DNA of 64,000 bases from Thiofilum sp. (GTDB lineage Bacteria > Pseudomonadota > Gammaproteobacteria > Thiotrichales > Thiotrichaceae), in assembly GCF_016711335.1 (NCBI RefSeq), contig NZ_JADJTF010000001.1, positions 2,728,001 to 2,792,000 of the forward strand, in the 5' to 3' direction. Under the pieces are notes generated by a model, which had not been told where the DNA came from, searched no databases, and saw only the letters and a program-made list of their open reading frames with translations. Both the position numbers and the translations under genes were made by a program. Positions within the stretch are counted from its first letter, which is position 1. The number at the start of each line of letters is the position of its first letter. Positions 8,327-17,442 of the stretch are shown piece by piece.

Positions 8327-9454
8327 ATGACAGAGCCAACTAAACCGCCTGCTAAGGTGGAGCCGAGCCTGAGTTTTTGGGATAAATTAAGCCGTTTATG
8401 GGGTGCTCAACCGCAGGAAGAGCAGAGTGAGCCAGTAAAAACGCTTGAAATAGCCTGCCAAGCCGATGCGCCTGATTTACCCCTGCAACAGCCCTTAGAG
8501 ACTATTGCACGGGTGCTCTATCAGACCGATCGCGTCGCACCGCCTTGTGATCAGGTGATTGATCAACCTTTTAGTGAGGATGCGATTAATATCAAAGCCA
8601 GTGGGCAGTGTATTAAGGGCAATCGTATTATTGATACTGTGATAGGTACGGAACTGGATCAGCAGCAGGGTTTAGCCAAGCGAGCGCATCGGGATGGTGT
8701 GCAATTAATTCCTACTAAGGCCAGTGTCGGTAATTATCAATTCATGGCAGGTACTTTAGAGGATCTGACCATTGAAAATAATCACATAATTTCCAAGGGT
8801 TTATTACAGGGTATTTTTGCCTCGGATGGTGTATTGCGTAATATTAATATTGGTAATAACTGCATCGATACCCAAGCGGAGCATAAGATTACTCTGAATG
8901 GTTTACTATCGGGCAAGCTCAGTAATAATCGGGATTCTTCGGGTCAATTGCTCTCGATTTATTTAGGGCCTTTACGCATTGGGGGCAATTTAGCGACCGG
9001 CAATGTGTGGATTTTATCCTTTGCCGCCGATGATGAGTATCGCTATGCGCCTTTAAGTGAAATCATTCCAGAGAGCGATCAAAGTGCTGATGCTGCTAAT
9101 CCTTATCCACATGTACGCGATGAACGCCATAAGCCGCAAAATCGCAGCGGTCACTTAGGCGACACCAATCTATATGCTTTTCCTTTGGGGCGCTTTAAGC
9201 ATCATTTGGACAATGCCACGATTGAGCATTTGCTGATGTTACAGACTAATTTAGAGAGTTTATTTAAGGATTGGCTAGGGCGTTTATGTCAAATCCTCCC
9301 TGAGGCACAAGTAAATGTGTTGAAAGAGGCGTATCAAGCTGAACGCCATGTGCCTATTGCTCAAATTAAGCATCAAGCACTACGCCATTACTTTTTGCAG
9401 GCCTTGGCTAAGCAATTGGGGAGCTTAGAAGATCCGATGGTGGGTAAGGTGTGA
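8327..9454 (+). CDS. Hypothetical protein with a right-handed beta-helix-like core
   Basis: I cannot name a family. The 375-aa protein has no signal peptide. Residues about 90-230 read like a parallel beta-helix: the phrase RAHRDGVQLIP followed by short strands ending in Asn turns (LTIENNHIISKG, NINIGNNCID, GKLSNNRDSSG, RIGGNLATGNVW). Such folds usually bind or cut polysaccharide, but those enzymes are normally exported. The N-terminal 70 residues are Pro/Gln-rich and the C-terminal 100 are helical (NATIEHLLMLQTNLESLFKDWLG and onward). The 3' end overlaps the converging TPR gene by 47 bp. Confidence 0.6.
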   Translation: MTEPTKPPAKVEPSLSFWDKLSRLWGAQPQEEQSEPVKTLEIACQADAPDLPLQQPLETIARVLYQTDRVAPPCDQVIDQPFSEDAINIKASGQCIKGNRIIDTVIGTELDQQQGLAKRAHRDGVQLIPTKASVGNYQFMAGTLEDLTIENNHIISKGLLQGIFASDGVLRNINIGNNCIDTQAEHKITLNGLLSGKLSNNRDSSGQLLSIYLGPLRIGGNLATGNVWILSFAADDEYRYAPLSEIIPESDQSADAANPYPHVRDERHKPQNRSGHLGDTNLYAFPLGRFKHHLDNATIEHLLMLQTNLESLFKDWLGRLCQILPEAQVNVLKEAYQAERHVPIAQIKHQALRHYFLQALAKQLGSLEDPMVGKV

Positions 9455-10631
9455 GTATAGTTTGTTTAAGCTCGGTTAGCTCTTGATCACGGCGGTGGTA
9501 GCCTGTGGCTTTGATTAGGCGTTCAGCCTCATTGATATGATATTGGGGTGAGCGCTTGTAATCAGTAGTCGCTTGATAAAAATAGGCGGTGTTTTCTGCT
9601 AATAATAATCTTGCCATTTCTAAATGGTAGTCAGTGAGATGTAGGCGCATGCCACTAGGTTCGGCAATGTCATAGACCTCTTGGAGATCTTGGTGTGCAA
9701 GTTTAAAGTTGTTTGTGTGACGATGTAAGGTAGCACGGGCTATAAGCCCTCTTGGCAACATTATTTTTTGACCAGCAGAGTGTAAACTAATAACTGAATG
9801 ATTAAGCCAGAAAAGGCTAGAATCATATAAGTTCTTTTTTAAGTATGCAGAACCTATTAGTAAAGAGTATAATCCTAAACCAAGCAATTTTTTGTTTTCT
9901 TTATCGAAAGAATATAACTTCATAGAGTTCTGTAAAACTAAATCTGTATCTCCTTTAGTTAAGAGAAGATTGTTAAATCTATAACCTGCTAAAGCATTTA
10001 AAAAAGGCGTATCTGGCATCCACTCAATTTGGTACTTTAAAGCTTCATTGAATAAGCTATATGATTTATCTATAAAGTTTGCTTCATGTAAAGCATCAGC
10101 TAAAGTAGTGCGCTTTCCCATTTGGTGAAATGGATTAAGGCTTTGATCTGAAAGTTTAACAGATTTTTCAGAGTGAGAAATAGACTCATCTATTTTTCCT
10201 AGGCATAATAGTAATTCACTTATATTACTATGGTTTATTGCTGCATTTCTCCAGTTTTTTTGACTTTCTCTTATTTTACAGGCTTTGAGCATAGGCTCTA
10301 AGGCTTCAGTTAGTCTACCCAGACCACGTAAGTTAAAGCCAGCATTGTTTAATACATACGCCGCTGAGTCATTGTCTAAATAACGTGATACTTCTATCCA
10401 AGGGTTTTCAAAAAATTTGGCTACAACTGATAAAGCGTCACTAAAAGCACCAATTCTTTTATTGAGAAACATAGTATCACCCCTCTGAATTCTAGTTTTT
10501 ACAATATTATCTAGTATTTCTTGTTGTAACCCAATTAAACAACCATGCTCTATAGATCTAAATAAAGTCTGCATTTCTTCTAGCGTATCAGGTAAGTCTT
10601 TTACTGCTTTGTTTTTCTCTGTACACGACAA
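9408..10631 (-). CDS. TPR-repeat sensor half of an IS-split SEFIR-STAND-TPR gene
   Basis: This is the 3' part of a longer gene. The frame starts inside the IS end: its first residues (MSCTE) come from the IS terminus, and the native part begins at KNKAVKDLPDT, encoded by the 9-bp target copy at 10608-10616 and what follows. The body is helical tandem repeats of the TPR type, for example NNAGFNLRGLGRLTEALEP, SNISELLLCLGKIDESISHSEKSV and ADALHEANFIDKSYSLFNEAL. TPR arrays of STAND proteins sense a ligand or partner. Removing the IS and one target copy joins this frame to the 11863-13512 gene without a shift, giving a protein of about 941 aa. Alone, it probably has no start signals of its own. 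Confidence 0.8.
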   Translation of the reverse strand: MSCTEKNKAVKDLPDTLEEMQTLFRSIEHGCLIGLQQEILDNIVKTRIQRGDTMFLNKRIGAFSDALSVVAKFFENPWIEVSRYLDNDSAAYVLNNAGFNLRGLGRLTEALEPMLKACKIRESQKNWRNAAINHSNISELLLCLGKIDESISHSEKSVKLSDQSLNPFHQMGKRTTLADALHEANFIDKSYSLFNEALKYQIEWMPDTPFLNALAGYRFNNLLLTKGDTDLVLQNSMKLYSFDKENKKLLGLGLYSLLIGSAYLKKNLYDSSLFWLNHSVISLHSAGQKIMLPRGLIARATLHRHTNNFKLAHQDLQEVYDIAEPSGMRLHLTDYHLEMARLLLAENTAYFYQATTDYKRSPQYHINEAERLIKATGYHRRDQELTELKQTILTPYPPSDLLSSPIA

Positions 10632-11886
10632 TTCGCTTAACTCATTGAATCTTTTTCAAAAGAAAATCGCCTGAGTTTCATCCGTCCATCCTCGATCGCC
10701 ATGAATTGTGGTGGACAAAGGAACAGAAGCAGCAGCCTAAGCCTATCCACTTTTTCCCGTACCCTTCCATTCAATAAATCGGTCAAGTAGTCCAAGCCGT
10801 AACGGAAGACACTTTGCTCTTTGCGTCCATGTTTTTTCGTCTTCAAAGGCTTGACGGCTTTTTCCTTCCATTCGCCGACTTTGTGCGCCCAACAGAAGCC
10901 AATGGCAAGCAACGCCATCATCTTTTTGATGCGAGGGGTTTGGTGAAGTGAGTGGCTTCCATGTGAAAACCACGCCCTTTCAAGCATTGGAACAGGTTTT
11001 CAATTTCCCAACGTAGCCGATAAGTGCCAATGGGATCAGCCGTGTAGTGGTTGCTGGCGATAATCAACAACTCACCACTGGGCAGCTTTGAGCCACTGAG
11101 CCAAACCCATTCCCCGCTAACGTCGCGACGGTGACGGAGAACGCGCCGTTTACCCGGCTTGAGGTTGGCAAACAGCGAGCGGACATGCGCCTCTTTTTTG
11201 TGTTTGTCGGTCATCAACTGATTACCCTTGATACGAATCAAGTAGGGAATCTCTTTGGAAGACAACCACTTCCACCATTGACCACCAATAAACTCACGGT
11301 CAGCCAACACACCCAAGATGTTGTTGCGCCCGAATTGGCTGATAAATCGTTGCAGCAGGGCAATACGTTCACGTTGGTTAGAATTACCGCGTTTGTTCAA
11401 CACCATCCAGTAAACGGGGATAGCCGCACCTTGGTAAACAACCGCCAAAGTCAGGAGATTGAGGTTGGATTTGCCCCATTTCCAGTTGGTTCTGTCGAGT
11501 GTGAGGTAGTATTGTTGACCACTAAAGGCGAACATTCCCATAAGAAAATGGGCAATGTCATTGTAATTAAAGAACACTTGGCTAAAAAAGCGTTGCATCC
11601 GTCGATAGCGGGAACCAATGTCGGTGTCAGAATCTATGTGTACCGCCAACAACGCCAAATTCATTTGTCGCGCACTCAGAAAGGCATGCAGCATTCCCAC
11701 AAAACAATCCAAACGGGGCTTGCCCCAACTCAAGTGGGCTTTTAAACTGTCACGTAGTCCATCGCTCAGATCCATTTTGCTCTCCTGTGTGGTAACTAGA
11801 GAGTAAAACATAGGAGCGGTGGACTTTCACCATCTCCATGACAAACATGCTAAATCAATAAGTTAGTGGTTTTGTCGTGTACAGAG
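10617..11886. mobile_element. IS4-family insertion sequence, complete, 1270 bp
   Basis: The ends are imperfect inverted repeats of about 30 bp beginning CTCTGTACACGACAA on each side (10617-10631 inward, and its complement at 11872-11886), with further matches around CTAACTTATTGA. Perfect 9-bp direct repeats, TTTGTTTTT, flank the element at 10608-10616 and 11887-11895 and are the target duplication. Nine bases is the usual duplication for the IS10/IS50 branch of IS4. It carries one transposase gene on the minus strand, now frameshifted. The intact duplication and clean ends indicate a fairly recent insertion. Confidence 0.93.
10637..11775 (-). pseudogene. IS4-family transposase, frameshifted
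   Basis: DDE transposase of the IS element. I take the ATG at 11775, preceded by AGGAG, rather than the in-frame ATG at 11811. The catalytic acids are in TLDRTNW, LADREF and the YREK signature YRLRWEIENLFQCLKGRG with the exact Y-2-R-3-E-6-K spacing. After HFTKP the frame runs into a stop at 10918, while the natural continuation (PRIKKMMALLAIGFCWAHKVGEWK) lies one frame back and runs to 10637. The break is at the G run 10935-10938 (C run in the coding strand), as if one base were lost. IS4 elements are not known for programmed frameshifting and I see no clean slippery heptamer in frame, so I call it inactivated. A sequencing error cannot be excluded. Confidence 0.85.
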
Positions 11887-13512
11887 TTTGTTTTTATAAT
11901 AAAAATAGAGGTTCTCATGTGTTTTTTTCCAAGCGTCTGGTTGTTTTTTTTGCAATTGTTTACCAAAATATTGACGTATCAAAGGATGACAGTCAATTAG
12001 GTTAAGATAGCCTTCGTGTATTGACAATAAATGATGTCGTTCGCGTAAATTAATAATGGCGTTTAACCAAGCTTTATGTGGAATATCTTTAGTAAGATTA
12101 AAAATCTGTGCCTTCCATAAAACCTCTAGTACTTCAATTTCAACAGGGTGATCAAATGAGCCTAATAAATAGAGTAATTGCAATTCAGGTGTGTTTTCTA
12201 GCCATTTTTCATAGGCAGCCATAACCTTAAAAGCGTGGTGCTCAGTAACATTATAATCTCCTATTAATTCATCAATTTTATTACGTTTAAGTATGTCACC
12301 ATCGTAATAAGTACATAAAGCGTTACCTAATAAGTGTAGAGCAAGTGCATGGCATTGATATTCCTTCACCGCATCCTTTAGTTGATCATTCTCAGATTGA
12401 TATGCTTGACCACCGCGAACGCCAATTGCTTTCAATAGCCTAATACTATCTTCTACGGTTAGATTTTGTAGATTAATAGAAACAACATTATTACGATCTA
12501 AAAGTTCATATACTTGAATACGCGTGGTAATAATGCAAAGGCTAGAGTGTTGAGAAGCTAGCCTTTGTAATAATCGGGTAATGGCTCGATCTTTGAGCCG
12601 CCCATCAATACCTTTACCCACATATTGCAGGGGTTCTAGACCATCTAATACTAATAGTGTTTTGCTATCAACCAGAAGTTTAACCAATGCATCCGCTTTT
12701 TCTTCTTCAGTTTTGAATTGCGAATAATCGATACCAAAAGCATTAAATGCATCTACAAAGAACGGACTAGCTGAGACCTGTTTATCTTCTGCCGAGCCTT
12801 GAGAGTAAAATGACCAAATAATACGATTAGTAATTGCAGCATCCTGTTTATTCAGCCAATGACGTAAAAGCTTGGTTTTTCCGGTTCCACCTGCGGCAAT
12901 AAACTGCATAATACGAGTACCATCACCCAAAAGAGCATTATCGAGCAGTTGCAATTCCTCCTTGCGCCCAAAGAATCCACCTGCCACAGTTGGAAGGCGG
13001 TCAATAAATATGGGGCACTCACTACCTAGCTCCCGAATATCTCCTAATTTGGGCTGTATATATTTAGCCTGCCCTGTGAGTACTCGGTAAACATCTTCAT
13101 ACTGGCTCGGTAAACAGTAGTTAGAGTAGGGTCTGAGTGAAATAGGTATATGGTTCCGATCACCCTGTTCAGGAAGGACAGGAATGAATTTCGTATTTTT
13201 GTAATAGTGTTCATATAAAATTTGCGAGATTACTAAACCTTCAAAATTGACACCCTTACCACCTTCAGTCTCAAGTCCTCGATAGTGCCTTAAATAGTTT
13301 TCTGTGCACATTAGTAGTACAAAATTAGCCGTTTCAATTTGGTTTTCCATCCAACGTAGCCAACCTTCAGGAGGGAAGCCATTAATATAATCATCGATTC
13401 TGCAATCGATACCGTCTTGGCACAGGCGGTCTGCAATACGACGTACAAAATCACGATGATCTAATGAGTCGTGACTATAACTGATGAATACTTTGGGTTT
13501 CTGGTTTTGCAT
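11863..13512 (-). CDS. SEFIR-domain STAND (NB-ARC-like) ATPase, 3'-truncated by an IS
   Basis: N-terminal half of a probable defence NTPase. Residues about 5-145 form a SEFIR/TIR-like domain (KVFISYSHDSLDHRDFVRRIADRL, GWLRWMENQIETANFVLLMCTENY, GGKGVNFEGLVI). From about 180 a STAND NTPase follows: FFGRKEELQLLDNAL, Walker A AAGGTGKT near 210, Walker B TLLVLDGLEPL near 290, sensor CIITTR, then the winged-helix part with CHALALHLLGNAL. After YKNK the original gene continued into the TPR repeats now at 9408-10607; the present last residues (LCTRQNH) are encoded by the IS end. The product may still be made but has lost its sensor, so it could be inactive or unregulated. Neighbours give no further partner genes. 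Confidence 0.88.
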   Translation of the reverse strand: MQNQKPKVFISYSHDSLDHRDFVRRIADRLCQDGIDCRIDDYINGFPPEGWLRWMENQIETANFVLLMCTENYLRHYRGLETEGGKGVNFEGLVISQILYEHYYKNTKFIPVLPEQGDRNHIPISLRPYSNYCLPSQYEDVYRVLTGQAKYIQPKLGDIRELGSECPIFIDRLPTVAGGFFGRKEELQLLDNALLGDGTRIMQFIAAGGTGKTKLLRHWLNKQDAAITNRIIWSFYSQGSAEDKQVSASPFFVDAFNAFGIDYSQFKTEEEKADALVKLLVDSKTLLVLDGLEPLQYVGKGIDGRLKDRAITRLLQRLASQHSSLCIITTRIQVYELLDRNNVVSINLQNLTVEDSIRLLKAIGVRGGQAYQSENDQLKDAVKEYQCHALALHLLGNALCTYYDGDILKRNKIDELIGDYNVTEHHAFKVMAAYEKWLENTPELQLLYLLGSFDHPVEIEVLEVLWKAQIFNLTKDIPHKAWLNAIINLRERHHLLSIHEGYLNLIDCHPLIRQYFGKQLQKKQPDAWKKTHENLYFYYKNKLCTRQNH

Positions 13513-13815
13513 TAAGGACTAATCAATGGCAGTTTGAGATGGTCTAAACTATACCATTTATCCCTGTTTATGTCTTTTTAGTAGAGGATTCTTGTCTTAA
13601 AGAATTGGTCGATACAAAGGTTTCAAAGACTATTTAAATTTACTTTACATGACCTTGGAGTAAAGCAAAGTCGTTATTGAGTATAACGGTATTAGAGATG
13701 GTTTCATTGCTCAGGGTATGGCTGAGCAGGACATCATTTATACCTTCTTATAAAACCCTAAGTCGGTGCTTCATGAAGGGGGAATGTGGATTTCTTTAGG
13801 GGGTTTAAGCCCTCT
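13513..13815. other. Intergenic region without a recognisable gene
   Basis: About 300 bp upstream of the SEFIR-STAND gene and downstream of a small secreted protein gene. It should carry the STAND gene promoter. A short frame at about 13666-13752 (ending GFIAQGMAEQDIIYTFL) faintly resembles the C-terminus of DUF433 antitoxins and may be a gene remnant, but it is bounded by a stop just upstream and I do not call it. A 6-bp inverted repeat (TGCTCA/TGAGCA) lies near 13707-13728. Confidence 0.35.
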
Positions 13816-14106
13816 TTAACGAATTACTGTGTGTAATACAGTTTTTTGCTCGAAAAATACGGCAAATGTGCCATAATCCCACACCGTTATTTTAGGCCAT
13901 TGGGGTTTGACCTTACCTTCTGAATACCAAATCGAAGGTGGCTCGCCATAATGGGCTTTGACCCATTGCATACCTTTACCCGCGAGTTGGGTGGCTTGAG
14001 AGGGAGTAATAGTCTTAGCACTCGCAGGATTAGCATGCACACCAGTCAAACTAAGACCTGCCATAACCATAAGAGCATAAGAACAGCGCTGTAGCAGCAC
14101 CAACAT
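13816..14106 (-). CDS. Small periplasmic protein, possibly BamE/SmpA-like fold
   Basis: A 96-aa protein with a signal peptide (residues 1 to about 25, ending VHANPASA). The mature part (QLAGKGMQWVKAHYGEPPSIWYSEGKVKPQWPKITVWDYGTFAVFFE) has the order helix, GEP turn, W-x-Y strand and FxF strand that recalls BamE/SmpA modules, but I would not insist on this. A good ribosome site (GGGAG, eight bases away) supports the ATG at 14106. It lies between the STAND gene and the lol operon, and reads away from the latter. Confidence 0.6.
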   Translation of the reverse strand: MLVLLQRCSYALMVMAGLSLTGVHANPASAKTITPSQATQLAGKGMQWVKAHYGEPPSIWYSEGKVKPQWPKITVWDYGTFAVFFEQKTVLHTVIR

Positions 14107-14254
14107 GATGTATCTCCCAGTACTCAGTCATGAGTTGTACAGCGTTGTTAACTAGAATAGATCTAATTCACAAGGGGTCGCTGATTGCAATTAACTCAAT
14201 TGTTTAACTTAAACACCACAGCAGCCAATCGGTATCAGGGTGATCGTGCCATCC

Positions 14255-15502
14255 ATGTTTAAACCATTAGAACTTTTTATCGGTCAACGCTATACCCACT
14301 CAAGGCGGCGTAACCGTTTTATTTCATTCATATCCTTTGCATCCATGCTGGGTATTATGTTGGGCGTGATGGTATTAATTACTATCCTGTCGGTGATGAA
14401 CGGCTTTGAAAAGGAGCTGCGTGACCGCATTCTGGGAGTAGTGGCGCACGTCACGGTATCGGGTGCTGATAATCAGCTCAGTAACTGGTCAAGCACCTTG
14501 CAAACGTTAAAAGCCAATCCACAAATTGCCGGAGCCGCACCCTACACGCAAAAACAAGTCATGCTGATTAATGGCAATCGCCTACGCGGTGTCATTATTC
14601 AGGGCATTGATCCTGCGCAACAGCCTGAAGTCAGCGAGGTCAATTTCCGCCTCTTAGAAGGCAGTATGGAGGCACTCGCGCCGCGTGAGTACGGTATCGT
14701 GCTCGGTGTAGAGGTGGCGAATAATTTAGGGGTGGGGTTAGGCGATAAAGTGACCGTGATCGTGCCCCAAGTGCAAGTGACCCCAGCAGGGATTATGCCG
14801 CGTGTAAGGCGGTTTACCGTAGTCGGTATTCATCGCGTAGGAATGCAAGAATATGACGGTTTGACCGCTTTTATTCATTTGGATGATTCACAACGCCTAT
14901 TTCGTATGCCGGATAGCGTGAGCGGTATTCGCTTGAAGCTCAGTGATCTCTTTAATGCGCCCACACTTAAACAGTCCTTAGAAACGCAATTAGGTACTGA
15001 GTTTAAAGTACGTGACTGGACGGAAGAGCATGGCAGTATATTTCGCGCCGTTAAAACCGAAAAAATTGCTATGACCTTAATTTTATTCCTAGTGGTAGGA
15101 GTGGCTTTATTTAATCTAGTCGCCTCTTTAATGATGGCGGTGAATGATAAGCAGGCAGATATTGCCATATTAAAAACGCTGGGTATGTCGCCTAATCAGG
15201 TAATGCGTATCTTTATGGTGCAGGGCAGTATTATTGGTATAGTGGGAACTATTTTTGGAGTGATGTTGGGTGTGCTATTAGCGCTGAATGTAGGAAGCAT
15301 AGTGCCCTTTATTGAAAATACCTTTGGCTTTAAAATTTTTCCGCCCAATTTATTTTATATTAGTGAAATACCCTCGCAAATGTATTGGTCTGATGTTATT
15401 AAAATTGCGATTGCGGCATTAATCTGTTCGGTATTAGTCACTATTTATCCGGCACGGCGAGCTGCCAAGATTCAACCAGCGGAGTCTTTACGTTATGAGT
15501 AA
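14255..15502 (+). CDS. lolC: Lipoprotein-releasing ABC transporter permease LolC
   Basis: Inner-membrane subunit of the LolCDE complex, which extracts lipoproteins and passes them to LolA. I place the start at the ATG at 14255 (MFKPLELFIGQRYTHSRR), which matches the LolC N-terminus; in-frame GTG codons at 14240 and 14246 would add a few residues. Membrane helix 1 is near residues 20-45, followed by a large periplasmic domain (about 45-265), then three helices (near 268, 318 and 375) with the FtsX/MacB-type SDKQADIAILKTLGMSPNQVMRIF loop. The last 8 bases overlap the next permease gene. Which permease is C and which E rests on order and similarity. Confidence 0.9.
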   Translation: MFKPLELFIGQRYTHSRRRNRFISFISFASMLGIMLGVMVLITILSVMNGFEKELRDRILGVVAHVTVSGADNQLSNWSSTLQTLKANPQIAGAAPYTQKQVMLINGNRLRGVIIQGIDPAQQPEVSEVNFRLLEGSMEALAPREYGIVLGVEVANNLGVGLGDKVTVIVPQVQVTPAGIMPRVRRFTVVGIHRVGMQEYDGLTAFIHLDDSQRLFRMPDSVSGIRLKLSDLFNAPTLKQSLETQLGTEFKVRDWTEEHGSIFRAVKTEKIAMTLILFLVVGVALFNLVASLMMAVNDKQADIAILKTLGMSPNQVMRIFMVQGSIIGIVGTIFGVMLGVLLALNVGSIVPFIENTFGFKIFPPNLFYISEIPSQMYWSDVIKIAIAALICSVLVTIYPARRAAKIQPAESLRYE

Positions 15503-16760
15503 TTTATTCCAGCCGTTGGTCGCTTCAATTGGTCTGCGTTATACCCAGTCACGGCGTAAAAGCAATTTCATTTCCTTTATTTCCCTAGCGTCCATGATTG
15601 GAATTGCTATTGGGGTATTAGTGCTCATCACTGTGCTTTCAGTGATGAATGGTTTTGAGTCGGCCATGCGGGAGCGCATTTTAGGTATGCTCGCGCATGT
15701 CACGGTATCCGAAAATGATGCAATGGTCGATCAGTGGCAACCGATGCTAGAGGATGTAAAACGCTTTCAGCATGTTAAAGCTGCCGCGCCCTTTATTGAA
15801 AAACCTGTGATGCTCAATCATGGCGACGAGGCGCGTGGTGTCATGTTGCAGGGCGTATTACCAGAATACGAGTCACAAGTCGCCGATGTCTTTAAGCATA
15901 TTAAAAAAGGCGACCCTGATACGCTTAAAGCGGGCAGTCATCATATTATGATTGGCTCAAAACTGGCAGAAGATTTAAAAGTTGATATTGGTGATAAAGT
16001 CACCTTAATTAGTCCTTCAGGGGATGCATTAGAAACCGGAGAATTGCCGAGCTTAGAGCGTTTTACCATTGGCGCGATATTTCGCATTGATATGCAAAAT
16101 TACGATTCTGCTTTTGTGTATATTCATCAAGCCGATGCGCAAGAAATTTTTAAAATGGATAGCAGTGTCACGGGTATTCGTTTAAAGCTCGATGATGTCT
16201 ATCAAGCACCTAATTTAGATACTGAAATTATGGCGCGGATGGGGCTAAATTATCCTGATTTGTGGGTAAATAACTGGACGCGCCAAAATGAGAATTTCTT
16301 TAAAGCGATTCAAATGCAAAAATCAGTCATGTTTATTATTTTGCTTCTGATTGTTGCCGTCGCTGCTTTTAATTTGGTGTCCACTTTAGTGATGGTAGTG
16401 ACTGATAAAGAATCCGATATTGCCATTTTACGTACTTTAGGGATGTCGCCCGCTAAAATTATGCAGGTCTTTATGGTGCAGGGGACTTTAATTGGCATTA
16501 TTGGTACAGCGATTGGAGTGGGTTTAGGCATATTATTAGCGATGAATTTAGGTACGATAGTGGGTTGGTTAGAAGTATTGTTTGATACGCATTTTATTTC
16601 CGGTGATGTGTATTTTATTAGTGAATTAGAGTCGCGGGTGAATCCGCGTGATGTGATTTTAATTACTAGCGCATCGATTATTTTGTCCTTAATAGCCACG
16701 ATTTATCCGGCGTGGCGTGCATCTAAAGTTCAACCCGCTGAGGCATTACGTTATGAATAA
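15495..16760 (+). CDS. lolE: Lipoprotein-releasing ABC transporter permease LolE
   Basis: Paralogue of the preceding permease with the same four-helix layout: helix 1 near residues 28-50 (GIAIGVLVLITVLSVMNGFE), periplasmic domain to about 270, and a C-terminal three-helix block with DKESDIAILRTLGMSPAKIMQVFM. It overlaps lolC by 8 bases at its start and lolD by 8 bases at its end, so the three are one operon. In E. coli the order is lolC-lolD-lolE; here the two permease genes are adjacent and the ATPase follows. The strong similarity between the two permeases suggests an old tandem duplication. Length 421 aa is normal. Confidence 0.9.
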   Translation: MSNLFQPLVASIGLRYTQSRRKSNFISFISLASMIGIAIGVLVLITVLSVMNGFESAMRERILGMLAHVTVSENDAMVDQWQPMLEDVKRFQHVKAAAPFIEKPVMLNHGDEARGVMLQGVLPEYESQVADVFKHIKKGDPDTLKAGSHHIMIGSKLAEDLKVDIGDKVTLISPSGDALETGELPSLERFTIGAIFRIDMQNYDSAFVYIHQADAQEIFKMDSSVTGIRLKLDDVYQAPNLDTEIMARMGLNYPDLWVNNWTRQNENFFKAIQMQKSVMFIILLLIVAVAAFNLVSTLVMVVTDKESDIAILRTLGMSPAKIMQVFMVQGTLIGIIGTAIGVGLGILLAMNLGTIVGWLEVLFDTHFISGDVYFISELESRVNPRDVILITSASIILSLIATIYPAWRASKVQPAEALRYE

Positions 16761-17439
16761 TAATCCTGTGGTGATTCGCTGTAGTCAGCTCACTAAATCG
16801 TTTGCCGATGGGCGCTTAAACGTGCATGTCTTACGCTCGGTGGATCTTGAAGTGCAAGCAGGTGAGCGCATTGCTATTGTCGGCAGTTCGGGGAGTGGTA
16901 AGAGTACCTTACTGCACATTTTAGGTGGCTTAGATTTGCCTAGCTCTGGTCACGTAGAGGTACTGGGCAAACGCTTAGATCAGCTTTCCGATGTAGAGCG
17001 CGGTAATTTGCGCAATGAGGGCTTAGGGTTTATCTATCAATTCCATCATCTATTGCCGGAGTTTACCGCACTGGAAAATGTGGCTATGCCGCTATTAATT
17101 CGCGGGGTGGATGTCAAAAGTGCCAGCCATACCGCCAGTTCCTTACTCAAACATGTGGGTTTGGGCGAGCGTTTAGATCATAAACCTGCACAACTCTCTG
17201 GTGGGGAGCGTCAACGTGCAGCGATTGCACGGGCATTGGTGACGCGCCCTAAAGCGGTACTCGCCGATGAGCCAACGGGTAATCTGGATCAGCAAACCGC
17301 TGAACAAGTGTTTGAACTCATGCAAGGCTTAAATCAACAATTGCAAACGGCATTTGTGATCGTAACCCATGACCTGAAACTTGCTAGTCGTATGGATACG
17401 ATGTATCGCCTCATGGACGGGGAACTCAAGCGCATTTAA
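16753..17439 (+). CDS. lolD: Lipoprotein-releasing ABC transporter ATP-binding protein LolD
   Basis: ATPase subunit that powers LolCE. I start it at the ATG at 16753 (MNNNPVVIRCSQLTKSFADG), which overlaps the lolE stop, rather than an earlier in-frame codon inside lolE. Motifs by residue: Walker A GSSGSGKS at 44-51, Q-loop FIYQFHHLLPEFTALENVAMP near 85-105, ABC signature LSGGERQRAAIARAL near 147, Walker B AVLADEPTGNLD, and H-loop VIVTHD. The FHHLLPEF segment is typical of LolD. Product length is 228 aa, and comEC begins three bases after the stop. Confidence 0.94.
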   Translation: MNNNPVVIRCSQLTKSFADGRLNVHVLRSVDLEVQAGERIAIVGSSGSGKSTLLHILGGLDLPSSGHVEVLGKRLDQLSDVERGNLRNEGLGFIYQFHHLLPEFTALENVAMPLLIRGVDVKSASHTASSLLKHVGLGERLDHKPAQLSGGERQRAAIARALVTRPKAVLADEPTGNLDQQTAEQVFELMQGLNQQLQTAFVIVTHDLKLASRMDTMYRLMDGELKRI

Positions 17440-17442
17440 ACC

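Noticed and set aside
10743..10973. Extra minus-strand frame within the IS
   Set aside because: Third frame of the transposase region; the conserved C-terminal sequence is in the frame ending at 10637.
11131..11745. 204-codon frame on the plus strand
   Set aside because: Antisense shadow of the IS transposase; the minus-strand frame has all transposase motifs.
13666..13752. Short frame resembling the end of a DUF433 antitoxin
   Set aside because: Too short, closed by a stop immediately upstream, and the similarity is only a few residues; at most a remnant.
16310..16699. 129-codon minus-strand frame inside lolE
   Set aside because: Opposite strand of a well supported membrane protein gene; composition is that of reversed hydrophobic codons.
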